Shown: positions 9,009-18,154 of the stretch, piece by piece | Layout: each line of letters starts with the position of its first letter | Numbering within the stretch: the stretch's first letter is position 1 | Source: a bacterium | GTDB lineage: Bacteria > Zhuqueibacterota > QNDG01 > JAFGCO01 | Direction of reading: 5' to 3' | Assembly: GCA_016932575.1 (NCBI GenBank) | Contig: JAFGCO010000033.1 | Location: forward strand, 1-58,531 | DNA length: 58,531 nucleotides | Made by a program: the position numbers and the translations under genes | Notes under the pieces: model-generated | What the model was told of the DNA's origin: nothing | The model's input: the letters and a program-made list of their open reading frames with translations, nothing else | Databases searched by the model: none

Positions 9009-9517
9009 AGAATAATTATTTTTCCACCAATAACTTACATCTTTTGCGCTGCATAAAATTCTTATGGGGAAAGTGCGATTTCTTTAGGAATTGTAATATT
9101 CCGGACGATCAGAAATACAAGAATTTTACAATAAAAGGGGAAAATGCGACGATAGTGAGATAAAGTGATGGTTCATATTTATCATGCTTTACGGAGGTTT
9201 CAATATAGTGCTGATACCATAGCAGTTTTTATTTTTAAATTAAAAGCATATAAGAAATGGAATTCTTCCAAGAATAATATATATCTAACTATTACAATCT
9301 ATATTACAGAGCAAACGATGGATTAGTAATTGTATAACGCAGGGTATTAAATCAGTTTGTAATTGACCGAAGAACTTACCTAAAATCAGAATATTCAAAG
9401 CTTCGCATTATTTATTTTAAGGTACTGAAGTCTATTACTCCACAATCTTCGGGCAACATAAACAAATATATCTTAATTAAATTAACTTAAGAATATATTA
9501 TATAAGGAAATTAAATA

Positions 9518-10111
9518 ATGAAAAAAATCATTTTTTTGGTAATTGTTCTTCATCTATTTATTGCACTATTAAAATGTGGTGGTGGAGTTAAATATTTAAA
9601 GCCAAATGAAGAATCACCCATCAATACGAGTGGTATTTCTGAGACTGATATTAAGATTATGTGCAATGATATTTTGGAAAAAATAAAATCATCCGATTTA
9701 ATCAGGGGTAATTCAATACAGCCTGCAATTGCAATTCTAAAAATAACGAATGAAACATCTGAATATATTAATACAAATGCTTTGATAGAAGAAAACATCA
9801 TTATACCTCTTAAAAGAGGTAATTTTATTCGTTTGATAGAGAGAAAATATTTAAAAAAAATTCTTGAAGAAAAAGTACTAGGGCAAGCTGGTTTTACTGG
9901 TAAAGGTAATGAAATTGAAAATTATTCATTAATTGGGGTTGACTATTATGTGAAAGGGGAATTGAATTCCTTAGAAAAAACATCATTTTCTAAAGAATAT
10001 ATTTTATACACACTATCATTACAATTTCTATCTGTTTCAAATAGTGAAATTGAATATATTTTTCGAACCGAACTAAGAAAATTGAGAAAAAAAGGATTTT
10101 TCAATGAATAA
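9518..10111 (+). CDS. LpoB/CsgG-like lipoprotein
   Basis: This 197-residue protein starts at an ATG after AAGGAAA. The signal segment ends in an atypical lipobox (ALLKC, C21). The body follows the pattern of LpoB-type penicillin-binding-protein activators and CsgG-like secreted domains: PAIAILKITNETSEYINT, then FIRLIERKYLKKILEEK, then IGVDYYVKGELNSLEK. In LpoB the equivalent elements are the first strand with N-E-T-S, the arginine-rich helix and the GADY strand. It is followed by a TPR protein and a small exported protein, an arrangement similar to LpoB-COG3014-type clusters in other bacteria. Its role in envelope assembly is inferred. Confidence 0.65.
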   Translation: MKKIIFLVIVLHLFIALLKCGGGVKYLKPNEESPINTSGISETDIKIMCNDILEKIKSSDLIRGNSIQPAIAILKITNETSEYINTNALIEENIIIPLKRGNFIRLIERKYLKKILEEKVLGQAGFTGKGNEIENYSLIGVDYYVKGELNSLEKTSFSKEYILYTLSLQFLSVSNSEIEYIFRTELRKLRKKGFFNE

Positions 10112-10223
10112 TTTCAATGAATTTGTTTTTTATCTGTTTTAAATTTTTATTTCATAAACGAATAAAAGCTTACTGATATATTAGTCAGAGGATTTTTCAA
10201 ATAATTGTGGGAGGTCTAATATC

Positions 10224-12134
10224 ATGATTATCAGAAAATATTTACTATTAATATTAATTCCCTTAATTAATTTTTCATACTTATTTTCTCAAAATATTGT
10301 CAAGAAAATTCCAGGATTTGTATTAATTGATACTGATTTGGGCATTGGTAAATTAAATGATAAAATCAAAGTATACAGACAAATTGGAAATACAAATATT
10401 GAAATTGGTATTGTTGAGCTTCTAAGATTTCAGGATGGTAAGTCTGGTGCGAGAATTATTAAAGAGTTTGAAAATTACCATATTGAACTTGGTGACCGGG
10501 TAAAATGTTCACTCGTTGCTTCAACAGAAAACATACAAATTAATAAAGAAGGTCGGATTTCCCAAAAACTGTCAAATTCAACAAAGGAAACACAAAAAGA
10601 AAAAATAAAACAAACTGAAATAAATATAGATGAAATTTTAGACATTAATTCTATTTCACCTGACGAGAAATTTTTAGATGACAGTGAATTGATAAAGGAA
10701 TCACCAAGAACCGAAGGTTCTGATGATTCAATAAAATTACCTAAAATAAGAAAAAAAAATGGATATTATGATTTCTATGATCAAAACGACTTTACCGCAA
10801 TCTCCAAGAATGATAATGGAGTTGATGAAAATAATAAGCTGCCGGATAGAGAAATTAGCGCATATTTATCTACTCCACAAAATATTGGTGGATACCAACG
10901 AAAATCATATTTCTCACCAAATACGGATTTTAAAAAATTAATCCTTGAATCTGATGAAAATTTTGAGAAAAGTAATTTTGCTGAAGCAAATAATACATAT
11001 GTTAATATAATAAACGGAATACCTGTAAGTGATCCTGTTATTAATAGTTCATATATACCATTACTCTGGAGAGCAGGATATACTTACTTATTAATGGATG
11101 ATTTCAATGAATCATTTAGTTGTCTATCCACAGCGAATCGTCTTTTTGAAACATATATTTTCCCCAATGAAGCTCAACCTACGGGTGCTTTAGCTCATCG
11201 ATTTTTCTCTTTAAAAGAACAAAAGTATTATCTTGGTAATGAAAAAGAAAAAGTGTACAGCTATTTTTTATCATCATTTTCAGCTTTAAAAGCGAATAAT
11301 GTTGAAAATGCAATAAGAGAAGCTAGAAGGGGTTTAAGAATAAGTCAAGATTATCCTATTTTATATCTTGTATTGGGTAATGCACTTTATCAAAATGGGG
11401 AATTTGATAATGCAAAATCAATGTATAGAAAAGCATTACAGTTAAATCCACAAATTACCAGCTTAGATCCAATTTGTAAAAATGGATTTTTAAATAAGAA
11501 AGGTATTATATCAATTTTTTTAATACCTCAAAGGAAGTGGGAAATCGAGTTTGATTTTTCAGATAAATTTTATCCTGTAGTTGCAGAAAAATTTTCTCAG
11601 TCGTTAGATCAGAAACAGATCGGTCGAAGTATCAATAATAATTTCAAAGATTTAGTTGGATGGATAGGACATGAAATAATCACATTTTTTGCACCGATTG
11701 GGATTGGTATTGCTGTTGGCAACTATGCAAAAAAGCCAGAGACAGGGCTTATCACAGGTGGGATAAGTATGGCAACAACGAATATACTTTTCGGTACTTC
11801 CGATTATCTTAAATCAACAGTAATTGTAGGCGCTTTTACTATCGATATGATATCTATATTTGCTGAAGCTATGTCAGGCGAGAAATCTTCAAGTAAAAAG
11901 GATAGAGAATTATTTATGGAAGAAGCTATGGAATGGATTGGTGGATATGAAGAGTATATTGCACAACTTCAATATTTCTATTTAATCCCTATGAGAATAG
12001 GTGTCTGTTACATACAAACTTCTCCAGGTGATTATGTATTAACTTTTAACTTAGATAATAAAAGTGTTTCGAAATATGTAAGTGTGAAAGAAAATAACGT
12101 TACAAATGTATTATTATTCAACAAAGGAGAATAA
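10224..12134 (+). CDS. exported TPR protein, partner of LpoB-like lipoprotein
   Basis: This 636-residue protein starts at an ATG preceded by GGGAGGT. Residues 1-22 are a signal peptide. The N-terminal part (25-95) is a small beta domain of the kind that ends in IELGDRVK. A polar linker follows (100-230), then TPR-like helices (about 240-410; the clearest repeat is YPILYLVLGNALYQNGEFDN). Residues 480-545 contain glycine-rich hydrophobic helices that may be membrane segments or a hairpin, and the end (about 590-636) is a PEGA-like beta domain (PGDYVLTFNL). It follows the LpoB-like gene by 112 bases. TPR proteins commonly accompany LpoB-like lipoproteins. Low GC matches its two neighbours. Confidence 0.6.
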   Translation: MIIRKYLLLILIPLINFSYLFSQNIVKKIPGFVLIDTDLGIGKLNDKIKVYRQIGNTNIEIGIVELLRFQDGKSGARIIKEFENYHIELGDRVKCSLVASTENIQINKEGRISQKLSNSTKETQKEKIKQTEINIDEILDINSISPDEKFLDDSELIKESPRTEGSDDSIKLPKIRKKNGYYDFYDQNDFTAISKNDNGVDENNKLPDREISAYLSTPQNIGGYQRKSYFSPNTDFKKLILESDENFEKSNFAEANNTYVNIINGIPVSDPVINSSYIPLLWRAGYTYLLMDDFNESFSCLSTANRLFETYIFPNEAQPTGALAHRFFSLKEQKYYLGNEKEKVYSYFLSSFSALKANNVENAIREARRGLRISQDYPILYLVLGNALYQNGEFDNAKSMYRKALQLNPQITSLDPICKNGFLNKKGIISIFLIPQRKWEIEFDFSDKFYPVVAEKFSQSLDQKQIGRSINNNFKDLVGWIGHEIITFFAPIGIGIAVGNYAKKPETGLITGGISMATTNILFGTSDYLKSTVIVGAFTIDMISIFAEAMSGEKSSSKKDRELFMEEAMEWIGGYEEYIAQLQYFYLIPMRIGVCYIQTSPGDYVLTFNLDNKSVSKYVSVKENNVTNVLLFNKGE

Positions 12135-12137
12135 AAC

Positions 12138-12626
12138 ATGAGATTTATAATATATTTTTTCTTAATTACATTTTTAATATGTCCTTTGGTTTCTGAAGCC
12201 AAGTTTAATTTTTCTTTCGATGTCTACCAAAAAAATAATAAAGGTTCAAACATATTACGTATTAGCCCATTGGGGCATCGTGGAGGATTCAGTACGTCTA
12301 TGATTGAAGCTGTCTCAGAAGACATTGGTTCATTTTTTCCTTTATATGCTAATATTATTTTGTTCAATATAAGTCATCCTTGGTTAAAGCCTAAATATTT
12401 TGAAAGCAAGCATACTACTCGTGTGCCAATATTTTCGTCCTACATTTATTTTGGTTTTGGTTATGCTGGCGATTCATATAGAAGGATTGGATTATCTTTT
12501 TATTTTAATCCAATAGTTGCTGTACCACTAGAATTAAAGATAGATTATATGAATTATAACCGTACTGAAAGTACCAGTTTAATTGTCTCATATGCCATTG
12601 GAACTTGGTTGTCAATTGGTAGATAG
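12138..12626 (+). CDS. small exported protein, probable beta-barrel
   Basis: This 162-residue protein begins 3 nt after the TPR gene (AAAGGAG site overlapping the previous stop) so the two are co-translated. It has a signal peptide (1-21) and alternating polar/hydrophobic strands such as SSYIYFGFGYAG and RIGLSFYFNPIVAVPLEL, as in short outer-membrane beta-barrels. No family was recognised. Confidence 0.6.
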   Translation: MRFIIYFFLITFLICPLVSEAKFNFSFDVYQKNNKGSNILRISPLGHRGGFSTSMIEAVSEDIGSFFPLYANIILFNISHPWLKPKYFESKHTTRVPIFSSYIYFGFGYAGDSYRRIGLSFYFNPIVAVPLELKIDYMNYNRTESTSLIVSYAIGTWLSIGR

Positions 12627-12766
12627 ATATAGTCATTTGATTGTTCCATATATCATGCTCCCGCAAACCGAGTGAGTTCCCTAATCCACTAAACAAAAGC
12701 TGGAAGAGAAATAGACTATTGAAGGATGACACTACATTCTAATATTGTACATGCACAATTGTTACT

Positions 12767-12797
12767 GATCGCCCGGGAGTTCATAATCCCAGGCGTG
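12767..12797 (+). repeat. hairpin repeat family R1, copy c
   Basis: GATC is followed by GCCCGGGA-GTTCATAA-TCCCAGGC, a stem with one mismatch. The copy at 47762 starts with the same GATCGCCCGGGA. Confidence 0.4.
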
Positions 12798-12892
12798 TAA
12801 TAGGGAAGGATATTAATTCTCTGTTGGGTTTGGTGGGTGAAAGGCAGACTTGCCTGAGATGGATCAGGCAATTGTATATTTTTAACTATTAA

Positions 12893-12980
12893 AAGAGAAA
12901 AGGCCTGGCCGCCGAAAAATCTCTAAAAATCTGGATTCAACTCACGAAAGAACTGAAATTCCTTCCGATCTGACAATAAT
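12893..12980 (+). repeat. degenerate copy of the 348-bp repeat
   Basis: The string AAAAGGCCTGGCCGCCG-AAAAATCTC and the following CTCACGAAAGAACTGAAATT align with the left third of the repeats at 14641 and 19835 (AAAAGGTCTGGCTACCG...CTCACGGAAGGACTGTAACT). The central hairpin and right half are missing. Confidence 0.45.
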
Positions 12981-13039
12981 AGTTATTTAATTATTATTGG
13001 TTCGGGATTCAGACATCATCCCCCTTATCACGATTGTAA

Positions 13040-13094
13040 CAATCCCCATTCAAAGAAGGGATAAAAAGGCTGTGGGTGTTGCGAAGCAACACCC
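13040..13094 (+). repeat. repeat R4 copy 1 with GAA-loop hairpin
   Basis: CCATTCAAAGAAGGGATAAA is followed by a perfect hairpin GGGTGTTGC-GAA-GCAACACCC (13074-13094). A second block at 18240-18297 has CCATTCAGTGAAGGGAACAA and a hairpin with the same TTGC-GAA-GCAA core. It may serve as a terminator ahead of the 13111 promoter. Confidence 0.5.
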
Positions 13095-13110
13095 TTATGC
13101 AAAAGATTGA

Positions 13111-13139
13111 TTGATTTTTATTATATGTTTTTTTACAAT
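13111..13139 (+). promoter_or_regulatory. sigma-70-like promoter of the metallopeptidase gene
   Basis: TTGATT (13111-13116), a 17-bp spacer and TACAAT (13134-13139) lie about 40 bases before the start codon at 13181. Confidence 0.55.
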
Positions 13140-13180
13140 GAATTGTAAGGGAACTCAGTATTTTGGGAGGGAATAGAATC

Positions 13181-14611
13181 ATGTTGAATAAAAAAATTAC
13201 CCTTTTATTCATTTTATCGCTCTGTGTGTCATTTTCTTTCGGCTCAGAATACAATCCATTGCCGAATACCCTTGAATATAAGCTTGATTTAAGTGTCGAA
13301 TACGGCACAAAGATGTTGTACGGTCAATGTGAAATATCCATTTTAAATGACACGGAACAAGCGATTGAGAATATTCCCGTTTTATTGTACCGGTTGCTTT
13401 CGGTTAAAAATATTACAGATGATAAAGGCAGAGTCCTGCCTTTTAATCAAAACGTTGTCAGTATCTTGGACTGGCAGGAAATACAGGTCAATTATATCGA
13501 GATTTCTTTAAATGATATTCTTAATCCGGGGGAACAGATAAAAATTGATATCAGTTATGAAGGATATTTATTCGGGTATTCGGCGGAAGGATGGCGTTAT
13601 GTGAAAGACCATATCGATGAAAAATTTACCATAATAAGAACCGATGGTTTTGGTTATCCCATGGTTGGTTATCCTGACGATCAATACATGATGAGTGTCT
13701 ATGATCAGTATGATTATCTGATCAATATTACCGTGCCGGATGAGATGACTGCCGTAACCGGAGGCAAGCTGATTGAAAAGAAAAAAACCGGCAATAATAT
13801 AATATTTACATATCAGAATAAAAAGCCGTCCTGGCGGTTGGACATTGCGGTTTCAGATTACCGGATTGATCAAAAGGGTGAAAACCGGGTCTATTATTTT
13901 GCCGGTGACAGCCTCGGTGCTGATAAAGTCATAAACGCTTTACAGACTTCTTTGGATTTATACACCCAATGGTTCGGTCCTCTGAAAAATAATCAGGGAT
14001 TGACAATTATAGAAGTCCCCGAAGGATACGGCTCACAACAGGATGTCAATGCGATTATTTTGACTGCTGATCATTTTAAAGCGAAAAAAGAGATGATTGG
14101 CATTTATCATGAGGCCGCACACTTATGGAATGTCACCCATTTGGATGATCAGCCATGTCGGTTTGAAAGTGAGGGATTTGCACAATTTTTACAGTTTTTA
14201 TTATTGGAGAAACTGGATAACAGGGAAAATGCGGTTTCTGAAGCCGCGCAAAGGTTTCTTGATCGGGTCAGGAATGATTTTAACGAGAACAAGGAATATC
14301 AAACGGTTCCGATCAGGGATTACGGGATCCGTGATATGACCGATTATTCGTATACCCTGGGAATGGCGGTGTTTGCCATTTTTTATGATTTGGTCGGACA
14401 GGATCATTTTAATCATATTATCGGATCGTTCTATTCTGAGAATTATTCAACAGGCGCTACCCTCGATGAATTTGTACATCACTGTAAAACACTGGCACCG
14501 GTGGATCTGGAACAATTTTTTAATGACTGGATTTACACAACCAGCGGAATCAAACAGATGATGAAAGGGGCGACATTTAAGGAGCTGTTAGCGTTGTATT
14601 CAGGTGGTTAG
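13181..14611 (+). CDS. secreted M1-like (gluzincin) metallopeptidase
   Basis: GGGAGG at 13165-13170 selects the ATG at 13181 (476 residues) and not the TTG further upstream. Residues 1-22 are a signal peptide. An N-terminal beta domain (25-205; note YGQCEISILNDTEQ) resembles the aminopeptidase N-like saddle domain. The catalytic domain contains HEAAH (H310, E311, H314) and a downstream acidic pair (E329, E331, in ESEGFAQF) that can supply the third zinc ligand. A C-terminal helix has FNDWIYTTSG, typical of M1-like peptidases. It is expected to be an exported zinc peptidase; the exact spacing to the third ligand differs slightly from classical M1, so subfamily is uncertain. Confidence 0.8.
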   Translation: MLNKKITLLFILSLCVSFSFGSEYNPLPNTLEYKLDLSVEYGTKMLYGQCEISILNDTEQAIENIPVLLYRLLSVKNITDDKGRVLPFNQNVVSILDWQEIQVNYIEISLNDILNPGEQIKIDISYEGYLFGYSAEGWRYVKDHIDEKFTIIRTDGFGYPMVGYPDDQYMMSVYDQYDYLINITVPDEMTAVTGGKLIEKKKTGNNIIFTYQNKKPSWRLDIAVSDYRIDQKGENRVYYFAGDSLGADKVINALQTSLDLYTQWFGPLKNNQGLTIIEVPEGYGSQQDVNAIILTADHFKAKKEMIGIYHEAAHLWNVTHLDDQPCRFESEGFAQFLQFLLLEKLDNRENAVSEAAQRFLDRVRNDFNENKEYQTVPIRDYGIRDMTDYSYTLGMAVFAIFYDLVGQDHFNHIIGSFYSENYSTGATLDEFVHHCKTLAPVDLEQFFNDWIYTTSGIKQMMKGATFKELLALYSGG

Positions 14612-14640
14612 CTCAGGTATTTTATCATAAAAAGACTATG

Positions 14641-14987
14641 GATATTAATATAAAATCCCACTTTCTTTTCAAAAAGAAAGCGGGAAATAAAAGGTCTGGC
14701 TACCGAAAAATCTCCTAAAATCCGATTCCGCTCACGGAAGGACTGTAACTCCCCCGTGAGATAGTAAAGCTTATCTCACGGGGGAGTTACAGTCCTTCTT
14801 ATCGTTCGCTGCATACGGATTTTCATACGGAGATTTTTCGAATGCCAGGAAGCCCATACCCGCCAAATAGAATGGCTGGCATGCCTGCCAGGAAGAAAAA
14901 GTAATAAGCTGGAGAAGAGATGTTTAAAACATCGCACCTTTTCGGGCAATGATTACAAGCCACCGCCTCTGGCGGTGGTAGTTGACT
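14641..14987 (+). repeat. 348-bp structured dispersed repeat, copy 1
   Basis: This 347-base block matches 19835-20183 (349 bases) from end to end, starting GATATTAATATA and ending GTTGACT. It holds three hairpins: CCCACTTTCTTTT-type at the left, a long central one (14737-14798), and CCACCGCC-TCT-GGCGGTGG at the right. Both copies keep a tiny ORF beginning MPGSP (copy 1: 20 codons). No transposase is present. It could be a non-autonomous element or a structured RNA gene. Confidence 0.8.
14737..14798 (+). repeat. perfect 27-bp inverted repeat (long hairpin)
   Basis: The arms 14737-14763 and 14772-14798 are perfectly complementary around an 8-nt loop (GTAAAGCT). The loop-proximal part of the arms reads CCCCCGTGAGATA and TATCTCACGGGGG. 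The equivalent hairpin in the 19835 copy is partly decayed, so this copy is either younger or under selection. Confidence 0.9.
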
Positions 14988-15119
14988 TCTGCAGATTACA
15001 GGGGGGAGACAAACTTACAGAAACAAAAAAGAAGCTGCTTGTCAAGTGACATAACAATGAATCCGTCATTTATTGTGATTCGGGAGATGAAAGGCAACCT
15101 TAAATTAAAGGAATATATT

Positions 15120-16529
15120 ATGCGGATCAAAAAAACCACGACCGGTATTATCATGCTGTTACTCGTCACGTGCCCTTTATTCAGCCGGGAAACTGACTGG
15201 CCTGAACCGCGCTGGGGTCATTCCATGGTGGTCATAGATACGGCTCTCTACATTTTTGGAGGAGCGGACAGCAAAACAGGGCTTCAAAAGATGTTCAACA
15301 GCGCATCTTACCATAATGATCTTTGGCATTTTTGGGAATTTTCTTTTCTTCAGTATGAATCACAATATGAGGAAGATGCACCTTCTCCGCGTTGCGGGCA
15401 TGCAGTTGACATTCGATACCAGTCGAATAGTATGTTCCTCACCGGCGGTCGAGGTGCCGAAGGTCCTGTGAACGATCTGTACGTTTTCTATCCGTCCGGA
15501 GGATCCTTTGGAGAAGGAAGCTTTGGTGAAATACATTGCAACATCCCGTTGGAATATGCGCCCCGATACAGTCACACGGCCAATGTCATCGGAAACCATG
15601 CTTACATCCTCGGTGGTACAGATGAAGCCGGAAACGGCCTTTCAGACTTCTGGCAGTATGGATTTTTTACAGGCCAATGGACACCGCTTGAGGATTTTCC
15701 CAGCCCCATTTCGGGCCATGGCTCAGTTGTGCTGGATGAGGATCATCTTCTGGTTTTCTGCGGAGGGGATCCTGGGTCCAACACCAACTATAACGACATT
15801 TATGAATACACAATTTCTACCAACACCTGGAAAAAAGTGGGGAATACAGGGGATCCGATGCCGGGTGTCCGGGACATTTCCTGGGCCTTTGACGAACCGG
15901 GCAAGAAGGTATACATGATGGGGGGTGTGACAGACAATGGCCTCCAGAGCGCACTGTTTCAATTGGATGTCAGTGAGGTGCTCAGTACCGGCCTTATCCA
16001 TAATGTTCGTCTCAGCGATTTTATCGTCCAGTATTTTGTCTACTGTCTCCAGTGCAGGCTGGCCTTCCTTCCTTTGACTGTTCAAAAAAGATCCGCCGGA
16101 GGAGAATCACAGGGGTATCTTTATCTCTTCGGCGGCATGAATGAAGACAGCGTGGCCACCAATCAGATGCTGCGCTATAACATTGCAGGCAATCAATGGG
16201 CGGAACTGACGGAGACAGGATGGCAGGATATTCGAACGGAGATCGAAGAAAATCATGATCATCCATGTCAATTCATTTTAAACCAAAATTATCCCAATCC
16301 GTTTAATGGGGAAACCCGGATTACATATTCACTTTCCCGGCAGGGACAGGTACAATTGAATATATTTGATACAAAAGGCAGGCAAATCGAAACACTGATC
16401 AATGATGTGCAGAATGCCGGTGAGCACATATGCTTCTATAGGGCCGATGGTTTGCCCGGCGGCATATATTTTATCCGGTTGCAGACGGATAAGGAACAAT
16501 GGACCAGAAAGGCAGTGCTGATAAAATGA
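15120..16529 (+). CDS. kelch-repeat protein with T9SS sorting domain
   Basis: The ATG at 15120 follows AAAGGA and opens directly into a signal peptide (ends near LFSRETDWP), so it is preferred over upstream in-frame starts; the protein is 469 residues. Kelch motifs recur as ALYIFGGAD, SMFLTGGRG, HAYILGGTDEAG, HLLVFCGGD, VYMMGGVTD and YLYLFGGMN, each followed by a W-containing strand, giving a six-bladed propeller. Residues about 385-469 are a T9SS type A sorting domain (NQNYPNPFN...GGIYFIRL). The protein should be a surface-exposed or released binding protein. It follows the 348-bp repeat. Confidence 0.85.
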   Translation: MRIKKTTTGIIMLLLVTCPLFSRETDWPEPRWGHSMVVIDTALYIFGGADSKTGLQKMFNSASYHNDLWHFWEFSFLQYESQYEEDAPSPRCGHAVDIRYQSNSMFLTGGRGAEGPVNDLYVFYPSGGSFGEGSFGEIHCNIPLEYAPRYSHTANVIGNHAYILGGTDEAGNGLSDFWQYGFFTGQWTPLEDFPSPISGHGSVVLDEDHLLVFCGGDPGSNTNYNDIYEYTISTNTWKKVGNTGDPMPGVRDISWAFDEPGKKVYMMGGVTDNGLQSALFQLDVSEVLSTGLIHNVRLSDFIVQYFVYCLQCRLAFLPLTVQKRSAGGESQGYLYLFGGMNEDSVATNQMLRYNIAGNQWAELTETGWQDIRTEIEENHDHPCQFILNQNYPNPFNGETRITYSLSRQGQVQLNIFDTKGRQIETLINDVQNAGEHICFYRADGLPGGIYFIRLQTDKEQWTRKAVLIK

Positions 16530-16560
16530 GGGTGAACAAAGAGGCTGCCGTAATATCTGC

Positions 16561-16591
16561 ATCACTGGTGAATTCATGAATCACCAATGAT
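16561..16591 (+). terminator. imperfect palindrome after kelch gene
   Basis: ATCACTGGTGAATTC-AT-GAATCACCAATGAT forms an imperfect stem 31 bases after the kelch stop and before the next gene. There is no U-tract, so termination is a guess. Confidence 0.35.
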
Positions 16592-16625
16592 GATGTGCTC
16601 AGATTAACCAACGGGGATGATTAAA

Positions 16626-18050
16626 ATGAAGACTTTCATGCGTATTTTTCGGATGGCGTTTTCAGGACTGTTTTTGTGGAGTATGGTTTACGGGGATCCG
16701 GGTGGATTGACAGGGCAATGGCAGGCCAGGGATTCGGAGGGAGAATCTTTTCGTGTGGTGTTTCAATCGGATGGTACGGGCAAACTCGATGCCGAGCCTT
16801 TTACATATAAAATGGATGGCAATATATTAACCCTGAATACCGGAGAAGGGGCGCAATTGATTCTGACGTGTCAAAGACAGGGCAATGGCTGGGTGCTTGC
16901 CATGGGTGATGTGTATTCAATAAAATTAAGTCCTCTGTCAGGACAGACACCCGGAACAGGCAGGGCCCTGTCGCAGGGAGCCGCCAATGAAAACAGAAAA
17001 GACGGTCCGTCTTCTTCGGTATCTGGCCAACCGGGTTCAAGAGCGGTTGTTTCGAGTCTGGCCGGTTCGGGCATACGCTTTGTGCGGGAAGAGGGAAACG
17101 GACAATTCGGATGGGTTCAAATCAATCCTCAGACGAGTCAGGTTTCGCTGATCCGGTCTTTTCCGGATACCTATATCTGCAGCCCGGCCATATCGGGCGA
17201 CGGGTCTGTTGTTATTTTTGCTGTCCGCCATCCGCGTCAGCCGCATCTTATCGGTGAGGTGAACGGTCAGCGTTTTGATCTTGCCTTTCCTCCGGATCAG
17301 GATATGCAGGTACGGCATCCCACTATGTCCAGGGACTGTAAGCTGCTGGCCTTTACCATTCGCAGCTCGAAGCATGTCGGTAATGTTGATGTGCACGACT
17401 GGAATACGGGTGCTTACGATCATACATATATGGCTGTGGGAACCTGGTACAAGGTGGTTTCTATCAATCTGAATACCGGGAAACAGCAGGCGGTTTATCA
17501 TGACGATGACCTGGTTCCGGATGTGATGAAGAAGCGGGGTCTGGGACCGGTATTTTCTCCTGTGGAAGACATCCTCGTATATGCAGATAATCTGCGTATC
17601 TATGTCTGTGACAGCTATTCAGGGCGGAATCTGCGGACGTTTCAGGCACCCACCGGATCAACGGGGGGATGGACAGGAACAATGGAAGTCAGTGAATACT
17701 CGGGACTGGCCTTTTCACCGGACGGTAAAATGATTGCCTATTTGAGCCAGGGACAGGCAGATATTGCGATTTCTCCTGATCTTATTGTTTTAATGGATGT
17801 GCGCACGGGAAATTCGCGTTTCATCAGATTGCCCAGACAATCCAACCTGAGCGGATGTGCGCGGCACGGGCTGATCTATCTGGATTTTTCTCTGGACGGA
17901 CGGCAGCTTGTTTTCAGTGCTTCTGTGATGAACCAGCAGCGTGAGATTGTCGGACCCTTCCTGTGTGTGGTAGATCTTCAGACAGGTTCAGTTTCGGCAC
18001 TGGATGCCGCGGGAACCGGCGCTTCGGATCCGGTATGGAAAGGGCGCTGA
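16626..18050 (+). CDS. exported PD40/TolB-like beta-propeller protein
   Basis: ACGGGGAT precedes two ATGs; the second (16626) is better spaced, giving 474 residues. A signal peptide (1-23) is followed by a small beta domain with TGQWQARDSEGESF and GTGKLD (about 25-105), of the lipocalin-like or DUF5640 style. A polar linker leads to a propeller (about 140-470) with PD40 motifs: SGDGSVVIFAVR, SRDCKLLAFTIR, FSPDGKMIAYLS and FSLDGRQLVFSA. Such propellers are periplasmic or outer-membrane associated and bind partners rather than catalyse. No T9SS tail or lipobox is seen. Confidence 0.7.
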   Translation: MKTFMRIFRMAFSGLFLWSMVYGDPGGLTGQWQARDSEGESFRVVFQSDGTGKLDAEPFTYKMDGNILTLNTGEGAQLILTCQRQGNGWVLAMGDVYSIKLSPLSGQTPGTGRALSQGAANENRKDGPSSSVSGQPGSRAVVSSLAGSGIRFVREEGNGQFGWVQINPQTSQVSLIRSFPDTYICSPAISGDGSVVIFAVRHPRQPHLIGEVNGQRFDLAFPPDQDMQVRHPTMSRDCKLLAFTIRSSKHVGNVDVHDWNTGAYDHTYMAVGTWYKVVSINLNTGKQQAVYHDDDLVPDVMKKRGLGPVFSPVEDILVYADNLRIYVCDSYSGRNLRTFQAPTGSTGGWTGTMEVSEYSGLAFSPDGKMIAYLSQGQADIAISPDLIVLMDVRTGNSRFIRLPRQSNLSGCARHGLIYLDFSLDGRQLVFSASVMNQQREIVGPFLCVVDLQTGSVSALDAAGTGASDPVWKGR

Positions 18051-18100
18051 AGGAAAGCTTCAATCCGGACATTCTGGTTACTGCTGTGCTGATTTTTTTA

Positions 18101-18129
18101 TTGATTTTCTCCGGGATTCTTCTTAAACT
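18101..18129 (+). promoter_or_regulatory. promoter block TTGATT-17-TAAACT
   Basis: TTGATT (18101-18106) and TAAACT (18124-18129) are separated by 17 bases. The block TTTTTTATTGATTTTCTC is shared with the promoter at 54760. Confidence 0.5.
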
Positions 18130-18154
18130 TCGATGAAAATTTTTCCACAAGATA

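Larger units (their letters stand above)
8470..9517. other. 1.05-kb gene-poor intergenic region
   Basis: No convincing gene is present. A possible 50-residue basic ORF (8506-8658, ATG after GGAAGGAGG, rich in Lys/Arg) has no recognisable family. An R1-type hairpin pair lies at 8687-8738. A good promoter is at 8980-9008. The last 500 bases are very AT-rich and lead into the LpoB-like gene at 9518. Confidence 0.5.
12627..13180. other. intergenic region with repeat remnants
   Basis: This 554-base gap has no gene. It holds an R1-type hairpin (12767-12797), a degenerate relative of the 348-bp repeat (12893-12980), an R4-type block (13040-13094) ending in a perfect 9-bp hairpin, and a promoter (13111-13139) for the next gene. 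Confidence 0.5.

Noticed and set aside
13040-13094. CRISPR-like repeats
   Set aside because: Palindromic units are dispersed and not regularly spaced; no cas genes are present in the window.
14982-15119. Extended N terminus of the kelch protein
   Set aside because: This part overlaps the end of the 348-bp repeat and would place the signal peptide 46 residues inside the protein.
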